Assembly: GCA_963680875.1 (NCBI GenBank) | Contig: OY804576.1 | Location: 78,001,668 to 78,065,667, forward strand | Source: Bathymodiolus brooksi | Taxonomy: Eukaryota > Mollusca > Bivalvia > Mytilida > Modiolidae | Direction of reading: 5' to 3' | Length of the DNA stretch: 64,000 nt | Shown here: positions 10,926 through 22,411 of the stretch, in pieces | Layout of the letters: each line of letters begins with the position of its first letter | Position numbering within the stretch: position 1 is the stretch's first letter | Translations under genes and position numbers: made by a program | The notes under the pieces: generated by a model | The model's database searches: none | The model's input: only the letters and a program-made list of their open reading frames with translations | Told to the model about the DNA's origin: nothing

Positions 10926-11750
10926 ATGTCCCCCAAACGAACAATACAAATACTAGTGGTATGAATGAAGAATAGTGTGAGAACATAGCAAGAAATAATT
11001 AGAGCCCAGTTTTTGACTCTATCATGTCTATAGTAGTACCAAATTTCGCCCAAATCGGAGGATTTTTGTATTTTGGCAGTCATTTTGGATTCAAAATGGG
11101 CACCATATGGTGCAGCATGTCTTACTCACCTGTAAATATCCATTTCCACTGAAATCTTTTCATTTTTGAATTTTTAACGATTTTTTTAATTTTTATATTG
11201 GCGACCATTTTGAAAATTTTAAAAACAAAGAGCACATCTTTGAGTGATGATCTATTTTTGTGTCAAGTTTCAAAAGGATCCGCTGTTTGGAGTGAATTTA
11301 ACATTTTTTACACCTTGGTTACCATGGCAACAGCCACCATTTTGAATTTTTTCAACCCCTCAAAAGCTGCCACATACTACGGTGGATATTCCTACAAAGT
11401 TTCATGAAGTTTGATGAAAGGAATCAAATTTCTTTAAATCCCCCCTTTTTTTGTTTCCATGGCAACTGTGGCAAAGTTTGTCCAACCGATTCCGATTTTG
11501 TTGGCTTATCTCATTCCACTAGATGTGGATGTTTTTCCTATCAAGTTTCATCAATTTCTGTTTGGCGAGTAAACCTGTTATGATCATTTTTGTGTTTTTC
11601 ATTTTTTTAAGGCACAACTTCACATGGCATATAATATTTTGATGGAAGAAAGAAAGAAAGAAAGAAGAAGAAGAAGAAGAATAACAATAATAAGAATAAT
11701 AAGAAACGGAGTAAACACAATATGTCTCCTAAACTTTGTTTGGGGGACAT
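10926..11750. mobile_element. Non-autonomous element with 13-bp perfect TIRs (short form)
   Basis: ATGTCCCCCAAAC at 10926-10938 is exactly inverted at 11738-11750. The interior carries the blocks GGCAACAGCCACCATTTTGA, CTACAAAGTTTCATGAAGTT and CCATGGCAACTGTGGCAAAG shared with the larger element at 20237-22525, and a GAAA/GAA microsatellite (11645-11700). No transposase. Confidence 0.8.
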
Positions 11751-12172
11751 AATTAGAATATTATTATAATTTTTTTTAAAGTTTTATAAACTTCATATAT
11801 TATTTACTATTAATTTAAAATACAATTATAAATATTTGTTAAATATTAGTAATAATATAATTTATATATTATTTGCCATTTTATTACTATACATATATGT
11901 TAAAATATTGTAAATATAAAAATAAATTGATATTTAATAAATAACAATATGCATTGAATAAGGAAACTAAAGGGAAGAATAACACAAGATAGAAAAAAAA
12001 AGATAATTTTACTACTTTTCATATACAGATATATTGATATAAATGCCTGTACAGTACAGTCAGAGACATAGCGTGATAAATCACAGTGATAGACGTAGCA
12101 CTCATCTTGGTGATTTGGATATATCTTTTGTTCTATTAAATATATTTTCAAAATTTCTTTTACATTTAGAGT
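11751..12172. other. AT-rich, no recognisable feature
   Basis: Very AT-rich with short TATTTA-type repeats; nothing recognised. Confidence 0.5.
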
Positions 12173-12177
12173 GTTAC

Positions 12178-13702
12178 CAGGGGCGGATCCAGGATTTCAA
12201 GTTAGGGGGGGGGCGCACTTAAAAAAATTGTGCCGAGCGGAGAGAGGCACGAAAATTTTTGGGGTATTTCGTGTGAAAATTCACGATTTTACGCCAAAAA
12301 AGCAGATTACAGAATCTCCCTCCTACCCTTAACCTCCAATTCTAAAATTAAAACCGTGGTGAGCAAACTACATTGTATGTCAAATTTGTAGTTTAAGTTT
12401 CACTTCAATCCATTGAGTGTTATTTAGAAGTTGCGGGTTGCAGAATCCTCCTCCTACCCCCTCCACCCGGCCTTCGATGAAAAATCTAAAAACCATTGTG
12501 CACAACTACAATGTATTTCAAGTACATTATATAGTTTAACGTCAATCAATTGCGTGGTTACAGTCAGGGAAGTTGCGGATTGCAGAAGTCTTACAGACGG
12601 ACATAAGTGTTTGAGCAACGGGCGTAAAAACCTCATTACACTAAAAGATCAAACAAAAAAAATGTATCAAAGTTCTCGAGAAATATGTTTACGGAAATCA
12701 TGTGTGAGATATGCATAAACCATTTTGTCGAGATTATTTTCACACTTTCATGTGCAGTTGTAGATATTAATTTATTACAAATAAATTGTAGTCAGAATTT
12801 TTTGTTAAAATGTGTAAAAAAATTGTAGACATCCATTGGTAGATAAAATAATATAAACGTACCCGAACAAAGGATTTGTTCACACTTTCTTGTGCAGATA
12901 CCTCGGACAGATGCAGAGATTGATACAAATAAATTGCCGCTATTTTTTTTTTTATTAATATGTTACTTTTGTATTTTAATGTACAATATACCAACGCATA
13001 TTTTTACTGATCTTTACTTGAAAAGTAAAAGGCAACATTTTCGGGTATTTGTATACAAATCAAATTTATATTTTTTTTTCATATGAAATTGCAGAATTTC
13101 GAATTCAAGAACTATTTGAACCATTATTTAAAGAGAAGTGACCATTTTCTTGGGACACTCAAGTTTCTACACACTGTCTCAGTTTCATCATCTGATTCTC
13201 TCGGTATAGGTTTTCGTTGTATGTTTTATAAATGAGATCAATTGTTAAATTAATTATTCGAAGTATTGATTGAATTTACTTTTTAGTTTACCTTTGACTT
13301 TTCTCGTCTCGTCGAGGAATCAGAAATGTATCCAATCTTGCTTGTTTTCTTGGCCTAGAATTTTCGTCCATTTTATAATTTCTAAATAGCATGTGTACAT
13401 GTAGTTTTAAAATTGACTGCAGAAATAATGTTTAATTAGCGTGAGAAAATAGTTGATGTCTGGTACCTCGGAACTAATCAGAATGGAATAATCTTTGAAC
13501 TACTGACGGCGAATACATATATGAATCAGCGAACACATCCAACATGTATTTACAATGTGTAAGAATATTTTACTACGGGTCACGAGTTAACCATTCATGA
13601 AAAAGTTATTTATTGAACTGCTTAATTAACGTTGTATAACATTTGCTTTGCGAATTTTAGGGGGGGTGCACGCCCCGCACGCCCCCTCTAAATCTGCCAC
13701 TG
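12178..13702. mobile_element. hAT-like non-autonomous DNA transposon, 1.5 kb
   Basis: The left end CAGGGGCGGATCCAGGATTT and the inverted right end CAGTGGCAGATTTAGAGGGG resemble the CAG-GGGCGGAT ends of animal hAT elements. The pentamer GTTAC flanks both ends (12173-12177 and 13703-13707). Both ends adjoin G-rich stretches. Short frames inside (for example 12431-12718) are not recognisable as transposase. Confidence 0.75.
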
Positions 13703-13707
13703 GTTAC

Positions 13708-15095
13708 TTACTATCACCCAAACGGAATATCAAAATAAGTAAATAGATTAAACAGACCAAAAGATATGATCAGTATCACTAAGAAGAGTGATAAGTCTAT
13801 CACAGTGAATAATCACACTAGGTCTCTGTACTGTATATGAGCTCTGAATAATGAGCATGACAAGATAGAAGATAGCTGACTACAAATTAGTGAGTATTCA
13901 TGTACAAGCATACTGGCAAAATAGGTTGGTTTTTTTTATTTGGCAAGCATCAGAAAATGATAGAAACAAAAAGTTTACTCAGTTCTCTATTTGTATTTGC
14001 TGACAACCCATGACCAGAAGCTTCCATTTAAAAAAAGCCTAATTTGAATAAACGATATATATCAGCTAAATGGAAAATCTCATAGAAAAACTCGGAATTT
14101 ATGACTGAAAGCAGTAATGGAAAATTAAAGAATTTCACTTTTTTTTTAATAATGGTGGTCATCTTGGATAGAGGACATGGTGACCATCTTGGATGGAAGA
14201 CATGGTGGCATCAAACGTTTGCAATGGCTTGTGTTATAATGTATGGCATCAAAACATACAATGTTCTACATTACATATTCCATACACAAATTCAGGAAAT
14301 CAGATGAGGCTTTATACAGCTACTGAGCAAATAAAAATAAAAAAGTTGTTTCAAATGTTCTCCAAGATCTGGTTTGGCCTCATTGATAACATTAAATGAA
14401 GTATTGGTTTAGGTTAATACACCTACAAATCTGTTTAAATATGATGTTATATTGTGGTTAAAATATAAAAAAAAAGTAACATCAAGCAAATAAAATGAAA
14501 AATGTGATAACAATTTAAGTAAAATCTTAACTTGTTAATATTAAAAAAATTAATACAAATGTATATGCAAAAAACAAAATAGTTTGAACATTCATCAAAG
14601 ATGTTTAAGAAATTAAAATATTGAGGATAAGAAATAGGTGTTCTTGTCAACATTTCAGAAATGGGCTTAAAAATAATACCCCTAAAAATTCTACAAGCTG
14701 TTCACCTCTGTTTGTATTACAACCTTGTCATAATTTATCACAACACTTCATAACTACATTCTACAGGATTTGGACCATTGATACCACAATTCAATAATTT
14801 ATTAATGTTACCCAATACTTGAAAATTATCCTTTAGATCTGTAATTATTTACAGAAATTCTTGGGGAAAATTACAGTGTATTTTGTTTTATATTATACAA
14901 GAAATTGTTCCTCAGGTATAGGTAACCTTAGTCAATTTTTGGCCATCCAGCTGAGGTTCATATGTTAAAAAGATGTCCTATGACGGTGGCCATCTTGGAT
15001 TTTCTGTCAAAAGAAAGACACAACCTTTCTGAAAGAAAACTATTTATCATTCATAAAGATTTCTGGCAAGATTAACAAAAACAAGATCTGCAAAA
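13708..15095. other. No gene recognised
   Basis: Contains a small piece of the GGCCATCTTGGAT family (14150-14205 and 14985-15000). The rest is AT-rich sequence without recognisable features. Confidence 0.4.
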
Positions 15096-15097
15096 TG

Positions 15098-15262
15098 TGA
15101 GTTCGAATCACGCTCATGGCAAGGTGCACTCAATACAACATTATGTGATAAAGTTTGTCAGTGACTTATACTCCGGTTTCCTCCATCAATAAAACTGACT
15201 GCCATAATATAACTGAAACATTGCTGAAAATGGCGATAAACACCATAAACCCTAACCCTTGT
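15098..15262 (+). mobile_element. SINE family B copy (5' truncated)
   Basis: Shows GTGAGTTCGAATCACGCTC (B-box-like), ACAACATTATGTGATAAAG, GGTTTCCTCCATCAATAAAA and the tail ATATAACTGAAACATTGCTG with CACCATAAACCCTAACCC. Confidence 0.9.
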
Positions 15263-15615
15263 ATAAACTAATGACATGAAATATTTACTCAGCTGTTCAT
15301 AATAATATCTTAACATTTATACAATACTAAATATAAAAATATAAGTTGTATAATTTTTTTTGACATTAGTAAAACAATACAAAAAAACAAGTAATTAAAA
15401 AAAATTGGGGTACAATGATATTTACAGAATAAATAATGCCTATAATTCTTCAACTAAAATATTTAACACGTAACAAAAAATAACATTATCAACTATGATT
15501 AACTAACATTTTCAACTTTATCAAATACTTATAAAATAATCTCAATTTCAATTTCCTAGCCACATAAACAAGTCAGATCTTTACTATAAATCACTTGAAA
15601 CCATTACAACATTTC
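15263..15615. other. AT-rich, no recognisable feature
   Basis: Runs of A and T without repeats or coding signals that I can recognise. Confidence 0.5.
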
Positions 15616-15620
15616 CCATC

Positions 15621-15804
15621 AAATAAATACTTATTATATACATAGTGTGGTGGTACAAGACTTTGTATCAGGTCGAGCCTGTTGTATAAGACAGTATCAC
15701 TACGAGTCATGATAGCGACAAGTAGTGATGCAGTTAGTTCACGTATAAGGCGAGACCTGATAAAAGTCTTGTACCAACACACTATGTATGTAATAAGTTT
15801 ATTT
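15621..15804. mobile_element. Palindromic MITE, 184 bp
   Basis: Arms of about 50 bp (AAATAAATACTTATTATATA, CATAGTGTGGTGGTACAAGA, CTTTGTATCAGGTC) are inverted at the right end with few mismatches, around an 80-bp centre with CACTACGAGTCATGATAG. Confidence 0.85.
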
Positions 15805-16465
15805 AACATTTCAATAAAAACAAATTTTAAACAAATAACAAGGGTTGAATTAAAATTAACAAATTTGTACCATACTCTGAGAGAGACTACATTTTGTGCA
15901 CGATGTCACATTATTCGATGCCGTTCATTCATAAATGATACAATACAGTTCAATATTACTTTCAGTGTCATTATATAATCATCAGACAACCCTTCTTGTG
16001 GAGAAAAGTGGACCATACAGTTGTTGGAAATATTGAAGCTATGTCCTTGAAAATGATAATATGATCGTGAATTTGTGATAAATAATATGAATGAATGAAC
16101 AAACAGTCGATTTGTTTAAGTTGCTTGCATTGATGCATTTTTGACATCATGACAAAGTAGTCCACCAAAAAAGACCTCATGCAACACTGCACCATTCTTT
16201 TATCACCACACTGTGGTGATACAACATCTTGTATCAAACTCCTTGTATCAGACAGGCTACTTTCTTAATTTTCAAAGGAAAACGTACATAATGTTAAATA
16301 AACTAAAATATCAAATATGGTAATAATACTGACATTTAAATTTTCCTGTAAAACAACATCTATTTTGATGATTACATAATTAATACACATAAGTGTACAC
16401 TCATCTAGCTTAGTACTAATGATTGCATATCACTAAATAAATTTTATGTTTTAATAAATCAGGGC
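15805..16465. other. No gene recognised; short palindrome
   Basis: The 15-bp near-palindrome CACCACACTGTGGTG at 16205-16219 and a piece of TTGTATCA-type repeat (16229-16255) resemble the neighbouring MITE. Confidence 0.4.
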
Positions 16466-16466
16466 C

Positions 16467-16735
16467 GTCATGACTGATTGTGTGGTAGTTACATCTAATA
16501 TCTAGCTATACAATCAGTGCCTAACACCACTACAGTTAGAGATTTTGATTCCTGCTCATGATACGGTGTACTAGATACAAGTTTATGTGATAAAGTTTAT
16601 CCGTAACTTGAGACAGAACAGTGGTTTTCTCTGGGTACTCTGGTTTCGTCCATAAACAAATTGATAGCCACAAATATTTTAACTGAAATATTTATTGAAA
16701 GTGGCATCAAACACCAATAACCCTAACCTTAAACA
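16467..16735 (+). mobile_element. SINE family B copy, diverged
   Basis: Begins GGGCCGTCATGACTGATTG and has TGATTCCTGCTCATG (decayed B box), GTGATAAAGTTTATC, TGGTACTCTGGTTTC-like and a tail with GAAATATTTATTGAAAGTGG. Confidence 0.85.
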
Positions 16736-16749
16736 TGTACATTTTAGTG

Positions 16750-17380
16750 CCACTTTTCTAAATTTCTGCTCATTTTGGTTTGAAATGTTGCAGTTTTGGC
16801 CATTTGAAGAAATTTCAATTTTTAGTAATGGTGGCCATCTTCGATGGAGGTCAGGGCTGTTGGATACAATTTTGACAGAGTGCACCTAAGGAGTATAACA
16901 TCCTAGTTTGGATTAGAGTCTCGAGGATTTCAGAGAAGATTTTCAATTTTTGTCAAATCAGCCCAATAGGCACATTTTTGCCCCCCCCCCCCCCCTCCCA
17001 AAAAAACAAAATTCACTATGTTTCAACAAAACCTGTAACATATGTTATAGATTTCATTAAAATGGAATTACTATTCAAATTTCAGCTCAGTGTGAAAATG
17101 TGGCTTTGTCTGTGTAGGTGTGTTTAACCCTATGACCTACTACAGTTTTTATAGAAACAGCAGCCATGCAGTTTGATTGGTGGAATCACCAGATATAATT
17201 TTGAAGCTAGAAACCCTTTTGACAATTCAGACCAAGTTAAGTAAATATTCGCCCAGTGGAGTTTCACAGAAGACTTTTTGAAAAATTTTACAGTGTACAA
17301 ACGTACAACAGACCACGATAGACACCAAGTGATGCAAAAGCTCACATGGCCAGGTAAGCTAATAAAAAATTGCAACAAGA
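16750..17380 (+). repeat. Fragments of the GGCCATCTTGGATGG family
   Basis: Two pieces are visible: 16825-16960 (GGTGGCCATCTTCGATGGAG and onward) and 17140-17355 (GCAGCCATGCAGTTTGATTG, ending CTCACATGGCCAGGTAAGCT). A C-run of 17 lies at 16981-16997. The end is the same as in the 31890-35590 array. Confidence 0.75.
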
Positions 17381-17484
17381 AAAGGTTTTTTTCAAGGTAA
17401 TAATTAGACTGCCCCCTTCTCTAAGAAAAAAAAAAAAACAATTTCTTCATAAAATACATCTTACATGATGCAAATAAATAGTTA

Positions 17485-17555
17485 GGATTAGAATTATAGT
17501 GTTTAACGCCACTTTCAATAATATTTCAGTTATATCGTGGCAGAAAATAAATTGT
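17485..17555 (-). mobile_element. SINE family B tail fragment
   Basis: GTGTTTAACGCCACTTTCAA, then TATTTCAGTTATATCGTGGC, is the reversed tail of family B. Confidence 0.85.
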
Positions 17556-17772
17556 TAAGTAGTAATGGTCAAACAATATAACATAACATAACAACATGAA
17601 TCATTCCTCTGACAGGCTTCAAACTTCTAAATATAGAAATGACAACAACAGAAGCCAAAGGAAATAAAACAAACAAACAAACAGTGTCTCTTATTAAGAG
17701 TAAAAACAACAAGAACTTCATGGCAGTAGTAGTTTTATAAAGCCCACAACCAGCTGTGAATCATCTGTGTTG

Positions 17773-17889
17773 TCAGCATACTGATTCTGTTGTAATTCTC
17801 TTTATGGCCGTTTGTTCTAGATAGAGATCTTCCAGTTCATCTTTTTCTCTTTTCAACAATTTGATCAAATATCTCTTATCACGACCTTC
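17773..17889 (-). CDS. TMC terminal coding exon (cytoplasmic C-terminus)
   Basis: The exon follows an acceptor ending in CTACAAACAG and encodes 38 residues beginning [20 protein letters not shown], then a TGA stop at 17773-17775. The EG-x-DK-x-(F/Y)L-I pattern is characteristic of the cytoplasmic tail just after the last TMC membrane segment. It starts in phase 0, matching the end of the 18729-18807 exon. The tail is short and highly charged, and probably helical. Confidence 0.85.
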   Translation of the reverse strand, partial: EGRDKRYLIKLLKREKDELEDLYLEQTAIKRITTESVC

Positions 17890-20800
17890 CTGTTTGTAGA
17901 AAAATATATATGTAGTGAAATAAAGAAAAAAAACCAATAGCAGGTCATATGTTTACTGTTGAATTTAAATCATTTATAATGTCAGTAACAATTATACAAA
18001 TATCATGTCTATATAACAGAATTAGTTCTGAAGTAGTCAATGAGGAAGTCCAGTACTGATTTAGTGAAAAGAGAAGATTTTAATGTGATTTTGTTATAAA
18101 AAATGCATTATTTGTATAAATCCGCCGAAACAAAAATTTCACCGAAAAACAAGGACTGGTTTGCAGTCAATTAAATTTAAGTTTCAATTAAACCCTCAAA
18201 GTAATTATAAGTGTCAATTAAGTTTTACACTGAAATTTAATTAAGGTTTGTGTAACCAAGTCCTGGATGATACGTTAAACTTAACTCATTGTCATGCAGT
18301 CGCAGCTAAAATAAAGCAGCCCTGGTAATAAGCAACAACAGAAATTACTACTTCTAGTTACTAGTTGTCTTAAATAGAAAAAAGGGTTATCAGACACAAT
18401 TCTGAAAGGAAACCAACCACCCAAGCACCATCCTAGCCATGTTTTGTTTAATTTGGTTCAGTGGGTTCCAAGGAGATTTGATTTTTTTTTTAAATCAAAA
18501 TATGCCTAACTTGCATAATCAGTATAAATCAGCCGATAATATGTTGATCTTCTAATTGTCATTCTCCTTACATTGTAACAGCTACTTTTTATCAATAATA
18601 GTAACTGTATTGTAGCTCTAATCAACTCAGTTGATTTTTTTTTCAATAATGACCACTGGAAATATGGGAAAGTGCCTTGAAATTGCATGAACACACCTCA
18701 TTTATTTTCTCCATTTAAATAAACATACCCAGTATAATTCATCTGACAGATATTTTTCTTTGTTCTTTAAAGTACTATTAAATATCCAAATACATAAGCA
18801 CAATATTCTGAAAATAAAAAAAAAATTAATATCAGTATTTCTGGATTTCATGGTTGTATTAATTTATATTTGTTGCTGTTTGTTACAATTCTTAAAAGCA
18901 TTATCAGAAAGTATTTTGTTTATTAAATATTTACTGTGGATAAATAAAAGTAAAACGTTGATCTGTCTATAGTACAAATCTACATGTTATATGTTTAATT
19001 CACTCTAAAAACCTTTAATATATATATAGATTCTCCCTCTGCTACTGGTGGATTAAAATATTTCTCCACTTGAGATAGCTAAATTTTCAAATTTTACAGA
19101 TAGAGCTAACAAATTTGAAAATTTAACTATCAAGATTGGACAGAAATCCTAATCCGCTGATAGCAAGATAATCTATTCCTGTCAAAACATTTTTAAGTTG
19201 TTAATTTCCATCGTTAATGACAGTCGAAAGGAAATTGGCATGAATTCTCATGCAGAAATTTAACCACCATGGTTATTAAAAATATAACGAAAATTTAACA
19301 TTTACTGGTTAAACTGGCTAAGAATAGTAGAAATTTAATTAATTTATTCAAGATATGTAATTTACTACAGACAACTGAAATATTAATTTATGTTACATTG
19401 TATCACAGATAAAAGTGATAAATTTGGTTAAATACATCAATGATCTTCTTCCTATCAAACTTTAAGACCTTAGTACATTCTTTTCCTAATGTGTTTGAAT
19501 ACACTTCCAAAGAAAAAGCATTTAAAACACTCACGAAGTGTCTTACATGTCCATGCATGCTTGAGGAAACCGATAGTCAAACCTGTCCATGTGGTCACCT
19601 CTATTAAGCAGTCACCTGTATTAAAAGGTCACCATTTTCTTTTCCTATCATAGAAAATTTCATATAAATTGAACCTCTTTTAAGAGGTCACCTGTCTTAA
19701 AAGGCCACTTTTTCACAAAGGTGACCTCTTAATACAGGTTTGACTGTACATGTAAATTGGACGGGAGAAATTTATCAGGCATATTACGAGCATATGACTT
19801 TATGATATGAATTAAACATTAAACATTTCATCTAAATAAAGATTAATCATGAGATTTTGGTAATAATTTACAAGACAGGAAAAGTTATTACAATGTATAT
19901 ATGAAATACCAAAATTGAACACAAAACTGAAAGTACTGAAGCAAGCTGGTGAATGTCCAGGCTAGAAATACAGATTCTTCACTCGTATGACTAAACCATT
20001 GGAAGAGAAACTCACAACATACATGTATAAAACAGAAAATTCTAGAGGTAGATGATCCACACCCTCATCTTTAGGGTTATGGTGTTTAACACCACTTTCA
20101 ACAATATTTCAGTTATATCGTGGTGATCAGTTTTATTGTTGAAGGACCCTGATATTTAAATACCACTGACTTTAATATAACTAGTGAGTCATCAATATAA
20201 AAAAAAACAAGATATGATTATAATCTAACGATTATGAAGTCTCCCAAACCAGCCACTGACAACCGGTTTAAAAAATAAATTAAAAGCTACCTTTGAAATC
20301 GAACAATGTTGAATTTTTGCGGCATTGTGTCGACCATTTTGAAAATGGTGACCGGTAGAAATTTTTCGATGTCGGGAATCAATTCAGGACGTTGAAATCG
20401 AACAATATTGAATTTGTGCGGTATTGTGGTGGCCATTTTGAAAATGGCGACCGGTAGAAATTTTTCGATGTCAGGAATCAATTCGGGACATCATAATCTA
20501 TCCACATATGAAATGTCGTTGAAATCGGACAATGTTGAATTTGTGCAGTATTGCGGTGGCCATTTTGAAAATGGCGACCGGTAGAAATTTTTCGATGTCA
20601 GGAATCAATTCGGGACATCATAATCTACCCACATATGAAATGTCGTTGAAATCGGACAATGTTGAATTTGTGCAGTATTGTGGTGACCATTTTGAAAATG
20701 GTGACCGGTAAAAAAATTTCAATGTCGGGAATCAATTCGGGACATCATTATCTACCCACATATCAAATTTTGATGATATCGGACAATGTTGAATTTTTGC

Positions 20801-22355
20801 GGTATTGTGGCCACCATTTTGAAAATGACGACCGGTAGAAATTTTTCAATGTCGGGAATCAATTCGGGACATCATTATCTACCCACATATCAAATTTTGA
20901 TGATATCGGGCAATGTTGAATTTTTGCGGTATTGTGGTGGCCATTTTGAAAATAGTGACCGGTAGAAATTTTTCAATGTCGGGACATCATTATCTACCCA
21001 CATATCAAATTTTGATGATATCGGACAATGTTGAATTATTGCGGTATTGTGGCAACCATTTTAAAAATGGCAACTGGTAGACATTTTTCAATGTCGGGAA
21101 TCAATTCGGGACATCATTATCAACCCACATATCAAATTTTGATGATATCGGACAATGTTGAATTTTTACCGCCCATATTTTATGCCTTGTTTTGGCAGCC
21201 ATTTTGAAAATGGCAGACATCTTGAAAATTTTGAACATGCAGAATTGCTACTCTAATGGTGACCTATCACTATGTCAAATTTTATGTCTCTATCATTATT
21301 CATTTAGAAGTTATCAACATTAATGTACGAAATTTCAACTTCCCCATAGGATTCTATAGTAACCCCCACCCCCTCTGAACCCCTCAAAATATGACTTTGA
21401 CCCCCTTTACCACAAAGCTGAAAACTTTAGGACCAACTAGAAACATATATCTATAACTCCACCAAGTTTCATGAAATTCTGTCCAGTAGTTCCTGAGATC
21501 TGACGTGGACAAGTTCATGGTCCGCGGAAAGAAAGGAGAAAGAGAAAAAGAATAATAACTAGAATTGCCATTGCAAAGCAATAGCGGACATCACCCCACC
21601 CCATTATTTTGGTACCTCGGTTTCCATGGTAACGTCATTTTGAATTTTATCAACACGCCAAAAGCTTCCACACACTACAGTGAATATTCCTACGATGTTT
21701 CATGAAGTTTGATGAAAGAAATCAATTTTTTTTTAAATCCCCCCTTTTTTTTATTTCCATGGCAACTGCGGCAAAGTTTGTCCTACCGATTGCGATTTTT
21801 TTGGCTTATCTCATTCAACTAGATGTGGATGTGACAGGAAACATTACTGCAAAACTTTGTGAAGTTTGGAGTGAATTTAACATTTTTTGCACCTTGGTTA
21901 CCATGGCAACAGCCACCATTTTGAATTTTTTCAACCCCCCCCCCCCACCCAAAAGCTGCTACACACTACAGTGGATATTCCTACAAAGTTTCATGAAGTT
22001 TGATGAAAGGAATCCAAAATTATTTTAAATCCCCCTTTTTTTGTTTCCATGGCAACTGCGGCAAAGTTTGTCCAACTGATTCCGATTTTTTTGGCTTATC
22101 TTGTTCCACTAGCTGTGGATGTTGTTCCTATCAAGTTTCATCAATTTCTGTTTGGCGAGTAACCTGCTATGATCCTTTTTGTGTTTTTCAATTTTTTAGC
22201 ATTTTGGCCGTTTCCATGGCAACGGCAGCAACGGCAACCATTTTGAAAAAATAAACCCTATACAGCACAACTTCACATGGCATATGATATTCCTACAAGG
22301 TTTCATAAAGTTTGATCAAGGCATCTCCGAGAAATAGAGCAGACAAAAATGTGTG

Positions 22356-22411
<56 letters not shown>

